64,000 nucleotides of DNA, taken from Pachyseris speciosa. Lineage: Eukaryota; Cnidaria; Anthozoa; Scleractinia; Pachyseridae. How positions within the stretch are numbered: position 1 is the stretch's first letter; the number at the start of each line of letters is the position of its first letter. The stretch is from positions 875,860 through 939,859 of the forward strand of contig JAEMWC010000268.1 of NCBI GenBank assembly GCA_016490735.1, in the 5' to 3' direction. Positions 12,535-22,008 of the stretch are shown in pieces. Under the pieces are notes generated by a model. The model did not search any database. It saw only the letters and a program-made list of their open reading frames with translations, and was not told where the DNA came from. A program made the translations under genes and the position numbers.

Positions 12535-13023
12535 GTAAGTACAATGTTATACCTTTGTTCTTTTTCTTGTTCTTGTTGGCGTTGCTTCTTTTCGCCTTCG
12601 TTTTGCGGTTCTTTTTCGTTTTCTCCTTGATCTTCTCTCTTCTTTTCCTAAAACAGTTTTGTTCTTTTTCTCCTAGTTGTATTTTTTAAGATAACAGTGG
12701 CTAAACATAGCGGTTTTAGATGCTATGAAAATGGCATTAGTAAAAGTAGCAGGATTAAACTTTCCATGACGTTTCTCCACAGTGAATTTTGTCCTCAATT
12801 AGTGTCGGTTGTCGCATTGTAGTCGAAGTCTTCCTTATGGTAAAGTAAGTCACTAGCAGCCAACACCTTTCAGTACACCAAATCTTCGGTTCCCATTGTA
12901 CAGTAGATATCCTTGAAGAAATAAAACGTTTTGATGATACCCAAAATCTGCAAAGAAAAATTACTTTAATCAAGCATGTTTTAAGAATTCAGAACTGAGT
13001 TGCATGTTTTTTCCTTATTACAG

Positions 13024-13305
13024 ATCAGCCAAAGTTTACAGTTCAGCCACAGAATCAGACAGTGAAAGAAGGAAAGAACGTCACATTATCCTGTAACGCT
13101 AATGGGAATCCAGTGCCGACTTTTTCATGGACCAAAGATGGAACAGCTGTTAATACTACTGCCAATCCCAGGATCACTTTGTCATCGCAAAACAAGGAGT
13201 TGACTATAAGCAATGTGAATAGAAGTGACAGCGTACTATACCGATGTATTGCAAACAACTCTCAGGGGACAGTTAACTCCAGTGCTGCTACATTTGATGT
13301 GCAGT
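13024..13305 (+). CDS. Ig-domain exon 14 (type B, DSV variant)
   Basis: Type B exon, 282 bp, DSVLYRC; otherwise identical in protein to exons 8 and 10. Confidence 0.8.
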
Positions 13306-13846
13306 GTAAGTAAAATGTTATACCATTGTTGGTTTTGTTAGTTGTAGTTTTTTCTCCGTACTTTCTTTTATTCTAATTCTTTTTATTCTTGTTTATCTTC
13401 ACTCTTCTAATTCTTTTTCTTGTCGTAATTCTTGTTCTTTTTCTTCTTCTTCTGCGTCGTCGTTGTCGTCGTCGTATTTGCCCTTTTGTTGTTTTTCTTT
13501 TTATTTTAATTTAATAGCGATAAGAGTGTCTAAACGTACCGGTTTTAGCTTGTATCAAAATGGCGTTAGTAAAAGTGGCCGCTTTTGAACTGCCATAACC
13601 TTTCTCCAATATCTAGTTCCTCCTAAGGTAGAACAAAGTAAAATCAATATTAGTGCTGGTTTTCTTCTCTTGCCGAAGAAAGTCGTTAATTGCGAAATCT
13701 CGCAGAACAAATCGTCGGTGTCCACTGCACTGTCGACATGCTTAAAGACATGAAAAGTCTTGATGATACAATAAATTTCCAATGAGTTATTTCTGACATC
13801 AAGGATCTGTTTTTAATAAAACGAGTTATTATTTTCCTTATTACAG

Positions 13847-14127
13847 TTGAGCCTGAGTTTACAGCTCAGCCACAAAGCCAGGCTGTAAGAGAGGGAAATA
13901 ACGTCACATTATCCTGTAACGCCAGTGGAAATCCAGGACCGACTTTTTCATGGACCAAAGATGGAACAACTGTTAATACGAACGCCAATCCCAGGATCAC
14001 GTTATCATCGCAAAACAAGAGTTGACTATAAGCAATGTAAATAGAAGTGACAGCGGACAATACCGATGTATTGCAAACAACTCTCAGGGGACAGTTAACT
14101 CCAGTGCTGCCACCCTCAATGTGCAGT
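13847..14127 (+). pseudogene. Ig-domain exon 15 (type A) with one-base deletion
   Basis: Only 281 bp. One G is missing near 14019, where siblings read CAAGGAGTTG and this copy reads CAAGAGTTG. The deletion shifts the frame before the F-strand Cys. Splice sites are intact, so the exon would either be skipped (harmless, phase 1-1) or truncate the protein. An assembly indel is the alternative. The downstream intron also differs slightly (GTACAATAATACC). Confidence 0.75.
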
Positions 14128-14614
14128 GTAAGTACAATAATACCTTTGTTCTTTTTCTTGTTCTTTTTGGCGTTGCTTCTGTTCGCCTTCGTTTTGCGGT
14201 TCTTTTTCGTTTTCTCCTTGATCTTCTCTCTTCTTTTCCTAAAACAGTTTTGTTCTTTTTCTCCTAGTTGTATTTTTTAAGATAACAGTGGCTAAACATA
14301 GCGGTTTTAGATGCTATGAAAATGGCATTAGTAAAAGTAGCAGGATTAAACTTTCCATGACGTTTCTCCACAGTGAATTTTGTCCTCAATTAGTGTCGGT
14401 TGTCGCATTGTAGTCGAAGTCTTCCTTATGGTAAAGTAAGTCGCTAGCAGCCAACACCTTTCAGTACACCAAATCTTCGGTTCCCATTGTACAGTAGATA
14501 TCCTTGAAGAAATAAAACGTTTTGATGATACCCAAAATCTGCAAAGAAAAATTACTTTAATCAAGCATGTTTAAAGAATTCAGAACTGAGTTGCATGTTT
14601 TTTCCTTATTACAG

Positions 14615-14896
14615 ATCAGCCAAAGTTTACAGTTCAGCCACAGAATCAGACAGTGAAAGAAGGAAAGAACGTCACATTATCCTGTAACGCTAATGGGAAT
14701 CCAGTGCCGACTTTTTCATGGACCAAAGATGGAACAGCTGTTAATACTACTGCCAATCCCAGGATCACTTTATCATCGCAAAACAAGGAGTTGACTATAA
14801 GCAATGTGAATAGAAGTGACAGCGTACTATACCGATGTATTGCAAACAACTCTCAGGGGACAGTTAACTCCAGTGCTGCTACATTTGATGTGCAGT
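14615..14896 (+). CDS. Ig-domain exon 16 (type B, DSV variant)
   Basis: Type B exon, 282 bp. It has DSVLYRC but keeps the ancestral TTATCATCG codons, making it a recombinant between the DSG and DSV haplotypes. Confidence 0.8.
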
Positions 14897-15444
14897 GTAA
14901 GTAAAATGTTATACCATTGTTGGTTTTGTTAGTTGTAGTTTTTTCTCCGTACTTTCTTTTATTCTAATTCTTTTTATTCTTGTTTATCTTCACTCTTCTA
15001 ATTCTTTTTTATGTCGTAATTCTTGTTCTTTTTCTTCTTCTTTTGAGTCGTTGTCGTCGTTGTCGTCGTCGTATTTGCCCTTTTGTTGTGTTTCTTTTTA
15101 TTTTAATTTAATAGCGATAAGAGTGTCTAAACGTACCGGTTTTAGCTTGTATGAAAATGGCGTTAGTAAAAGTGGCCGCTTTTGAACTGTCATAACCTTT
15201 CTCCGATATCTAGTTCCTCCTAACGTAGAACAAAGTAAAATCAATATTAGTGCTGGTTTTCTTCTTCTTGCCGAAGAAAGTCGTTAATTGCGAAATCTCG
15301 CAGAACAAATCGTCGGTGTCCACTGCACTGTCGACATGCTTAAAGACATGAAAAGTCTTGATGATACAATAAATTTCCAATGAGTTATTTCTGACATCAA
15401 GGATCTGTTTTTAATAAAACGAGTTATTATTTTCCTTATTACAG

Positions 15445-15726
15445 TTGAGCCTGAGTTTACAGCTCAGCCACAAAGCCAGGCTGTAAGAGAGGGAAATAAC
15501 GTCACATTATCCTGTAACGCCAGTGGAAATCCAGGACCGACTTTTTCATGGACCAAAGATGGAACAACTGTTAATACGAACGCCAATCCCAGGATCACGT
15601 TATCATCGCAAAACAAGGAGTTGACTATAAGCAATGTAAATAGAAGTGACAGCGGACAATACAGATGCATTGCAAACAATGCTCAGGGGACAGTTAACTC
15701 CAGTGCTGCTACCCTTGATGTGCAGT
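15445..15726 (+). CDS. Ig-domain exon 17 (type A/C mosaic)
   Basis: 282 bp. The first two thirds are type A; the end switches to ANNAQGTVNSSAATLDVQC, losing the NNS sequon. Donor is GTAAGAAATATG, shared with exons 23 and 26. The following intron carries a different pyrimidine-rich tract (15760-15950). Confidence 0.8.
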
Positions 15727-16312
15727 GTAAGAAATATGTTATACCATTCTTGTAGTAGTGATTGTTGTTCTTGTTGTTGCCGTACTTGTTGTTGTTGTTC
15801 TTCTTTTTGTCCTTGTGTTTTCTTTTTTCCTCTCCTCTTGCTCTTTTTCTTCTTGTTATTCTTATTGTTGTTGTTTTTTTTGTTGTTGTTGTTCTTCTTC
15901 TTCTTCTTCCTCTTCCTCGTGTCGTTGTCGTTGTCGTCGTATTTGTCGTTATGTTGATTTTTTCTTTTATGTTAATTGAGAATATAGAGTGTCGAAACGT
16001 ACCGATTATAGCTTGTGTGTAAGTGGCGTTAGTAAAAGTGACAGACTTTGAACTGTCATAACGTTTCTCCAATATCTAGTTCCTGATAAAGTAGAGGAAA
16101 GTAAAATCAATATTGGTGCTCGTTATCTTCTTCTTTCCAGAGTAAGTGGTTTTAATAGCCAAACCTCGGAGAACAAATCGTCGGTATCCACTGCACTGTG
16201 AACATGCTTGAAGGAAAGAAAAGTCTTGATGATACCGAAAACTTCCAATGAGACATTTCTGACATCAAGGATCTGTTTTTAATAAAACGAGTTATTATTT
16301 TCCTTGTTACAG

Positions 16313-16594
16313 ATCGGCCAGAGTTTACAGCTCAGCCACAAAGCCAGGCCGTAAGAGAGGGAGATAACGTCACATTATCCTGTAACGCCAGTGGAAATCC
16401 AGGACCGACTTTTTCATGGACCAAAACTGGAACAGCTGTTAATACTACTGCCAATCCCAGGATCACTTTATCATCGCAAAACAAGGAGTTGACTATAAGC
16501 AATGTGAATAGAAGTGACAGCGGACAATACCAATGCATTGCAAACAACCCTCAGGGGACAGTTAACTCCAGTGCTGCTACCCTTGATGTGCAGT
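16313..16594 (+). CDS. Ig-domain exon 18 (type C)
   Basis: Type C exon, 282 bp, starting DRPEFTAQ, with FSWTKTG instead of FSWTKDG and SGQYQCIANNPQG at the end (the P removes one sequon). Cys/Trp/Cys core intact. Type C otherwise occurs next to the Crypton-bearing blocks (exons 20, 24, 27). Confidence 0.8.
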
Positions 16595-17083
16595 GTAAGT
16601 ACAATGGTATACCTTTGTTCTTTTTCTTGTTCTTGTTGGCGTTGCTCCTGTTCGCCTTCGTTTTGCGGTTCTTTTTCGTTTTCTCCTTGATCTTCTCTCT
16701 TCTTTTCCTAAAACAGTTTTGTTCTTTTTCTCCTAGTTGTATTTTTTAAGATAACAGTGGCTAAACATAGCGGTTTTAGATGCTATGAAAATGGCATTAG
16801 TAAAAGTAGCAGGATTAAACTTTCCATGACGTTTCTCCACAGTGAATTTTGTCCTCAATTAGTGTCGGTTGTCGCATTGTAGTCGAAGTCTTCCTTATGG
16901 TAAAGTAAGTCGCTAGCAGCCAACACCTTTCAGTACACCAAATCTTCGGTTCCCATTGTACAGTACATATCCTTGAAGAAATAAAACGTTTTGATGATAC
17001 CCAAAATCTGCAAAGAAAAATTACTTTAATCAGGCATGTTTTAAGAATTCAGAACTGAGTTGCATGTTTTTTCCTTATTACAG

Positions 17084-17365
17084 ATCAGCCAAAGTTTACA
17101 GTTCAGCCACAGAATCAGACAGTGAAAGAAGGAAAGAATGTCACATTATCCTGTAACGCTAATGGGAATCCAGTGCCGACTTTTTCATGGACCAAAGATG
17201 GAACAGCTGTTAATACTACTGCCAATCCCAGGATCACTTTGTCATCGCAAAACAAGGAGTTGACTATAAGCAATGTGAATAGAAGTGACAGCGTACTATA
17301 CCGATGTATTGCAAACAACTCTCAGGGGACAGTTAACTCCAGTGCTGCTACATTTGATGTGCAGT
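17084..17365 (+). CDS. Ig-domain exon 19 (type B, DSV variant)
   Basis: Last type B copy of the long array, 282 bp, DSVLYRC. The intron after it is short: at about 17697 it jumps straight into sequence that normally precedes type C exons, so some 400 bp of intron are missing compared with the path through exons 17 and 18. Confidence 0.8.
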
Positions 17366-17773
17366 GTAAGTAAAATGTTATACCATTGTTGGTTTTGTTA
17401 GTTGTAGTTTTTTCTCCGTACTTTCTTTTATTCTAATTCATTTTATTCTTGTTTATCTTCACTCTTCTAATTCTTTTTCATGTCGTAATTCTTGTTCTTT
17501 TTCTTCTTCTTCTGCGTCGTCGTTGTCGTCGTTGTCGTCGTCGTATTTGCCCTTTTGTTGTGTTTCTTTTTATTTTAATTTAATAGCGATAAGAGTGTCT
17601 AAACGTACCGGTTTTAGCTTGTATGAAAATGGCGTTAGTAAAAGTGGCCGCTTTTGAACTGTCATAACCTTTCTCCAATATCTTGTTCCTCCTAACCAAA
17701 AACTTCCAATGAGACATTTCTGACATCAAGGATCTGTTTTTAATAAAACGAGTTATTATTTTCCTTGTTACAG

Positions 17774-18055
17774 ATCGGCCAGAGTTTACAGCTCAGCCAC
17801 AAAGCCAGGCCGTAAGAGAGGGAGATAACGTCACATTATCCTGTAACGCCAGTGGAAATCCAGGACCGACTTTTTCATGGACCAAAACTGGAACAGCTGT
17901 TAATACTACTGCCAATCCCAGGATCACTTTATCATCGCAAAACAAGGAGTTGACTATAAGCAATGTGAATAGAAGTGACAGCGGACAATACCAATGCATT
18001 GCAAACAACTCTCAGTCGACAGTTAACTCCAGTGCTGCCACTCTCAATGTGCAGT
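17774..18055 (+). CDS. Ig-domain exon 20 (type C)
   Basis: Type C exon, 282 bp, with SGQYQCIANNSQSTVNSS (a private GGG to TCG change, Gly to Ser). It is the last Ig exon before the repeat block that hosts the Maverick. Donor GTAAGTAATATG as in exons 22, 24 and 27. Confidence 0.8.
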
Positions 18056-18099
18056 GTAAGTAATATGTTATACGATTCTTGTTGCTGTTGTTTTTGTGG

Positions 18100-18200
18100 T
18101 TCTTCTGATTCTTCTTTTTCTTCTCCTTTATGTTCTTCTTATTCTTATTCTTATTCTTTTTCTTTTTCTTCTTCTTCTTCTTCTTCTTCTTCTTCTTCTG
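18100..18200 (+). repeat. (TTC)n / (TTCTTA)n microsatellite
   Basis: Pyrimidine tract in the intron after exon 20. Equivalent tracts occur at 40204-40316, 49015-49110 and 61907-62095. They generate spurious Phe/Leu/Ser open frames. Confidence 0.85.
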
Positions 18201-18211
18201 CGTTTCCTTAA

Positions 18212-18925
18212 ATTTTTTTTTTATGATTTAAGATGTCTTAGCAGGATTTCGTCAACCCAATTTTGGCTGTTGTTTTTAATCAGCATTGACATTCTTAAGA
18301 GGCGTTGGCATGTTTTCTTTATCCCTTAACTGGTTTTTCAATTGACTTTTAAGTTTTTGGTGCTGTTGTCATTTTTGCTCAGGAAACGTTCCCATGATGG
18401 GACCATTGTTCCTATTTGGAGTGGTCGTATAGTTTGAAAAGAAACAAATTGTTGTCAGAAATAGGAACAAAGTCTTCATTTAGAGCTAAAAAGCAATCTT
18501 TATTTTGAATTTTAAACATTGAAAGGAACCTTTTGTTTCGAAATGAGTCGCTGAGAAAAAAATGTTCCCATTGGTATTGTTCCTCTTTTTATCTTTTTGG
18601 TCCTCTTTATTCATTTGAGGAACAATTGTTCTCATTCACGAGTTCCGTTTTGAACGAAATGTTCCTTTTCATTGACACGCGGAACAATTTGTTCCTAACA
18701 ATTAGTTCCCATTGATGTAAAATGGTTCCTATTATGAAAATGACAGTTCCTTTGTACATGTTCTTGAACAGAACCATGCTTCTTTACTTGCCATCTATGT
18801 TTTCATCGCTTTTTAATTGCATGGCGAAACGTTTGTTGTAGTGTTTTAAGTTTGACTCAACACGAAACAGAGTCAATAGCAGATTCTAACAGACTTTTGG
18901 AGGCGCTTCTTTGAGTTGTCCGGGC
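18212..18925 (+). repeat. Crypton-bearing repeat block, copy 1 (left part, interrupted by the Maverick)
   Basis: Matches 40317-41036, 49110-49830 and 62098-62820 closely. It holds a stretch from about 18376 to 18790 with at least fifteen GTTCC or GGAAC words, some paired as GGAACAATTTGTTCC. The block resumes at 37861 after the Maverick. Confidence 0.8.
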
Positions 18926-18931
18926 AAGGTA
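18926..18931 (+). repeat. Target-site duplication AAGGTA (left)
   Basis: AAGGTA directly abuts the first base of the Maverick and is repeated at 37855-37860. The uninterrupted sister copies read GGGCAAGGTAAGGTTG, which fixes the empty site. Six base pairs is the duplication length known for Maverick/Polinton integrases. Confidence 0.95.
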
Positions 18932-18996
18932 AGTAGTATAGGAGTTGGGGGTTCGAGCACAAAACTGTGCTCTAACCCAACCAACTCCATACTACT
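18932..18996. repeat. Terminal palindrome (65 nt) inside the left TIR
   Basis: The outermost 65 nt fold back on themselves: AGTAGTAT with GGAGTTGG and GGGTT..GAGCACA pairs with TGTGCTC..AACCC, CCAACTCC and ATACTACT around an AAAC loop. The terminal octamer AGTAGTAT therefore recurs inverted at 18989-18996. The mirror copy is at 37790-37854. Confidence 0.9.
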
Positions 18997-19167
18997 CACC
19001 ATCTGATGGTTCAATTCGATGATTTCGTATTCTTATGATACCAGCACACTTTTCCACATGATGAAATATAGAGTAATTTAATTTGATGAAATCTATAGTT
19101 GTTTAATCTGAAATTCTCGGAAAATCACCAAGCGTGACATTCTCGGAAAAACAGGAAATGAGTCATC
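18932..19167 (+). repeat. Maverick left terminal inverted repeat
   Basis: 236 bp matching the reverse complement of 37619-37854 with only a few mismatches (for example near 19034, 19074 and 19129). Weaker similarity continues inward to about 19222 (GGTCGCATGAT and TCTAACCAATCA) after an indel of roughly 28 bp. Confidence 0.95.
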
Positions 19168-19386
19168 GCCTATAGCTAATATTATAACTCACGTGACGGT
19201 CGCATGATTTTTCTAACCAATCATAATGAAACAAGTAAGAAGTGCTTTATTATAAATTCTTAAAGTAAAATTTACTGACAATTTTTACTTAAAAAGTTTA
19301 TGCTATTGTTTGTAGACCGACACTGCTGTGTCGTGACGTCATGTGTTAGTTACATAAGGAAATAATATCTCATATAATAGTATAGA
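19168..19386 (+). other. Sub-terminal non-coding region
   Basis: AT-rich stretch between the left TIR and the first gene. No open frame. It probably holds the promoter of the 19387 gene (ATATAATAGTATAGA just before ATG) but no TCTAA-N10-TATG motif. Confidence 0.5.
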
Positions 19387-19950
19387 ATGATTTGTAATTC
19401 AGATATCCACATCGAATTGATATCAAATGGAGAATATCATTGTCCTTTTTGTGATGAGAGAATAGCAGAACATAATGTTAAAAAAGAGGAACCGTGTTGT
19501 GATGAACAGAATGTGTTGAATGATAATGGAGCGATTATATGCGTAAGTTGTGGTTCAGTTCATGGTTACAATGTTGTGAAAGAATACATTGATTTTCATG
19601 ACAATATGTATAAAATAAAGAGAAAGTCTGTATATCACCGGAAGTATCATATTGAAAATGTAATAAATAAAATATGTCGTAAGAATGGATTTCAAATTTC
19701 TGTAAAAGATAAGGGTAAAATATTTAAAATATTCGAAGAGATAGACAAAGTGCTTCCCTTGGTGAACAATAAACGTAAAAGAATGATTAGCACTAAATTT
19801 ATGCTTAAGCAAATATTTTTAATGCTTGATCTTCCATTTGATGAAATAATAGTTACTAGATCAAAGAAAACATTAAAATTTTATGACCAGTATTGGATTG
19901 AAATTTTATTGTTAAGATTTGATGTGATTATTGGTATTATCAGACAGTGA
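19387..19950 (+). CDS. VLTF3-like zinc-ribbon transcription factor (putative)
   Basis: 187 aa. The N-terminal zinc-ribbon region has CPFC (residues 19-22), CC (37-38) and CVSC (52-55), followed by a YIDFHDNMY / YHRKYHIENVI stretch (67-93) that resembles the HxxxY / YxRxxHF pattern of poxvirus-type VLTF3-like late transcription factors of large DNA viruses. A generic TFIIB-type ribbon is the alternative. In those viruses VLTF3 drives late, structural genes, which fits the late-type motif seen in this element. ATG at 19387 is preceded by an AT-rich promoter-like stretch. Its 3' end overlaps the opposing gene by 11 bp. No disabling change is seen. Confidence 0.55.
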   Translation: MICNSDIHIELISNGEYHCPFCDERIAEHNVKKEEPCCDEQNVLNDNGAIICVSCGSVHGYNVVKEYIDFHDNMYKIKRKSVYHRKYHIENVINKICRKNGFQISVKDKGKIFKIFEEIDKVLPLVNNKRKRMISTKFMLKQIFLMLDLPFDEIIVTRSKKTLKFYDQYWIEILLLRFDVIIGIIRQ

Positions 19951-20425
19951 ATTTTTCATCATATTTGACAAAATACTTGTCTATGATAGGGCTGTTATCA
20001 ACGACATAATCGTCAATGTATTTCATGGTTGAATGTATAGTTGATGCCTCAAAATTGCCACTTCTCATGGTTTCCTTTATTGTATTCAGAAGGTGTTGGT
20101 AGCTTTGATAAGCATATGTGCAATTCTGTATTTTCAGATCAAGGTTTTTATGCTTCATCCACCCTTGTATCAAAAGTGATGCTGTACTGATGGCTACCAA
20201 ACTAACACCACCTGTTGCCACACTTGCAGCGAGACCTCCAGTTGCAAAGATGATAGACAATGAGTTCCCAAGTAATTTCCATTTTTTGAACCGTTTAACC
20301 GCCTGTTTATGAGCCCAACACTTTCTGTGATATGTGTGGTAATAGGCTTTTAATTCATTTACCTGATCTTCTGTTAATTCACCTGAAATATGGTTCCAGC
20401 TGAATATACTTTTTCTCTCTTTCAT
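19940..20425 (-). CDS. Two-helix membrane protein, SLATT-like architecture
   Basis: 161 aa. A basic amphipathic N-terminal part (HRKCWAHKQAVKRFKKWK, about 34-51) precedes two adjacent hydrophobic, Gly/Ala/Ser-rich segments (about 52-66 and 68-86) with a very short turn. A soluble helical part follows, with YAYQSYQHLLNTIKETMRSG (about 104-123). This layout of helix, two membrane helices and helix with a Y..L..I...L-G pattern resembles the SLATT effector family. No catalytic motif is seen and no function is assigned. It is intact, the most downstream gene of the minus-strand block, and its ATG is preceded by TATATATATG. Confidence 0.5.
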   Translation of the reverse strand: MKERKSIFSWNHISGELTEDQVNELKAYYHTYHRKCWAHKQAVKRFKKWKLLGNSLSIIFATGGLAASVATGGVSLVAISTASLLIQGWMKHKNLDLKIQNCTYAYQSYQHLLNTIKETMRSGNFEASTIHSTMKYIDDYVVDNSPIIDKYFVKYDEKFTV

Positions 20426-20434
20426 ATATATATT

Positions 20435-20857
20435 TTATACAATAATTCTATTAAAAATGCAATAAAGAATCCCAGATATTTGGCCAGATAATGGAGATAT
20501 TTTTCTTCGCTTTGATGTAAATAAACAAGGTATTGCATAACAATATCCACGGTCTAATGAATAGCTATTATAAAATCTTCCATATGCATCATGAAGTATA
20601 CCATGTGTTTTTAATGTATCAATCCAACCAAGTGTATGTTCCAAGAAATGTGTCAAGCATCCACTACCAGGCCCAATAAGTCCAATATCCTTGTGAGTAT
20701 ATAAAATACTGTTGATTGGGATAAATGTATTCAAATGCTTGTGATACAGATATTGGTAAACCAAAGCTGATTTCAAAATTGAGTCATCAATATTATGATG
20801 TTGTTGTTTTGTTTCTTTAAAAAAGAATTTGATATATTTAATTGCTTCTTTTATCAT
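20435..20857 (-). CDS. Hypothetical Maverick protein (140 aa)
   Basis: Unrecognised. It is Tyr/Ile/His-rich, with a basic N-terminus, a Gly-rich GPGSG turn (about 62-66) and a downstream HDAYGRFY segment (about 88-95), then PLSGQISGILYCIF at the C-terminus. The Gly-rich loop followed by an HD pair is reminiscent of a phospholipase A2 layout but lacks the Cys framework, so this is only a suggestion. It overlaps the upstream fibre fragment by 4 bp, a tight spacing typical of this block. Confidence 0.6.
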   Translation of the reverse strand: MIKEAIKYIKFFFKETKQQHHNIDDSILKSALVYQYLYHKHLNTFIPINSILYTHKDIGLIGPGSGCLTHFLEHTLGWIDTLKTHGILHDAYGRFYNSYSLDRGYCYAIPCLFTSKRRKISPLSGQISGILYCIFNRIIV

Positions 20858-21207
20858 ATACTATATCGTTGCATTAAAATTTGATGATGATCCAAGATTG
20901 TTTTTTCATCCATTATAATATCCAAATAGACACAAAAGAAAGCAATGGAGCCATCTAAAGGTGCAATGGAGTTTGGATTCAAATCACCAAAAGTCATTTG
21001 TGTGCTGCCAGTTCTATTAGCTGCTGTAAAACTTCCAATATGTTTTTTGTTCCAATAGATTTTACTTTTGTTTGTATTAGGAGAAGATAAATTGTCCCAG
21101 TGAACAGATAAACAGTGCCAAACATTAATTTGGCCTAAATCATTTACTGAATAATCTGCTATTTTCTGAAACTTTGTATTGATGCTTCTGGACCAAAATA
21201 TACACAA
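20854..21207 (-). pseudogene. Collagen-stalk fibre 2, 3' part (LamG-like head, other frame)
   Basis: Continuation of the gene at 21159-21992 in a different reading frame. It encodes a beta-rich, lectin-like region (WHCLSVHWDN, KIYWNKKHIGSF, DGSIAFFCVYLD) that looks like the second half of a LamG/concanavalin-type jelly roll whose first half is at the end of the upstream frame. The frames overlap near 21160-21200, so one small indel separates them. The apparent Met start of this fragment is unlikely to be used. Either the gene is broken or the assembly has an indel; no recognised ribosomal frameshift signal is visible. Confidence 0.7.
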
Positions 21208-21992
21208 TTTGATTGATCAACACCACTTATAACTAAATTTGAACCATTGTAATAGCTGACAAACTTATCATAACCTCCATTGTCATGACCAAAAAGCCCA
21301 TTTTTCCATGGGTTTCCACCTGTATTTGAATTTAATTTGTAAACAATGAAGATATTAACAGCATTATTATTTAAATTGAGTTGACTTATCATTCTATGTG
21401 ATCCATCAAACTTTAAAAAATAACGTCCATTAAGTTTCTCAGCCTTGGTACAAACAGTGGGTCTTAAGTTTAAAGTTGATTGTGTTGCATCATTTTCTTC
21501 GTTTGAGAGATCATATAATGTTTCAACTTTTCTGTCTGCATTCATATCTACAAAATTATTATTCGCTCTGTCGATTTGATATACACATTTTGAGTACAAT
21601 CTAATAAATTCAGAAACCCATAAATCTAAAAAACTGTCTCTAACAATATCAGAAACTTGCGATTTAATAACAACATGATTAACATCATCGCCTGGTCTTA
21701 CATTAGTCAAAAGCTTGTTTCCAAGATCATAGTTTCCATCTTGTGTTAATGTAAATCCATCACCTTTATCACCTTTGGGGCCAACAGAACCTGAAACACC
21801 TTGTGGACCCTGTGGGCCTTGTGGACCTTGTGGTCCTTGCGGACTTTGTGGACCCTGCGGACCAACTGGACCTTGCGGACCTTGTGGACCAATTTGACCA
21901 ATATCACCTCTATCACCATTATCACCTTTATCACCTTTTGGACCTCTTTCACCAGTTCTATCTGAGGTTGGTAAATCATTAAATAATCCCAT
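21159..21992 (-). CDS. Collagen-stalk fibre protein 2, 5' part
   Basis: 277 aa up to a premature stop. It starts with MGLFNDLPT, shared with fibre 1. A Gly-X-Y collagen-like stalk (about 14-78, rich in GPQGPQ and GDKGD) follows, then [15 protein letters not shown] also shared with fibre 1, then the first half of a LamG-like head ([25 protein letters not shown]). The family analogy is the adenovirus or phage-type fibre: an N-terminal peptide docks on the capsid, the stalk trimerises and the head binds. The head continues in another frame at 20854-21207. The start is set by the TCTAA-N10-TATG motif at 21990-22008. Confidence 0.75.
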   Translation of the reverse strand: MGLFNDLPTSDRTGERGPKGDKGDNGDRGDIGQIGPQGPQGPVGPQGPQSPQGPQGPQGPQGPQGVSGSVGPKGDKGDGFTLTQDGNYDLGNKLLTNVRPGDDVNHVVIKSQVSDIVRDSFLDLWVSEFIRLYSKCVYQIDRANNNFVDMNADRKVETLYDLSNEENDATQSTLNLRPTVCTKAEKLNGRYFLKFDGSHRMISQLNLNNNAVNIFIVYKLNSNTGGNPWKNGLFGHDNGGYDKFVSYYNGSNLVISGVDQSNCVYFGPEASIQSFRK

Positions 21993-22008
21993 ATAATATT
22001 ATTTTAGA
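21990..22008 (-). promoter_or_regulatory. Late-type start motif of fibre 2 (TCTAA-N10-TATG)
   Basis: Reads TCTAAAATAATATTATATG on the minus strand; the final ATG is the fibre 2 start codon. Exact 19-nt spacing as in five other genes of the block. Confidence 0.7.

Noticed and set aside
21746..21979. Minus-strand Val/Lys-rich frame and plus-strand frame at 24627-24818
   Set aside because: Alternative-frame shadows of the collagen-like stalks.
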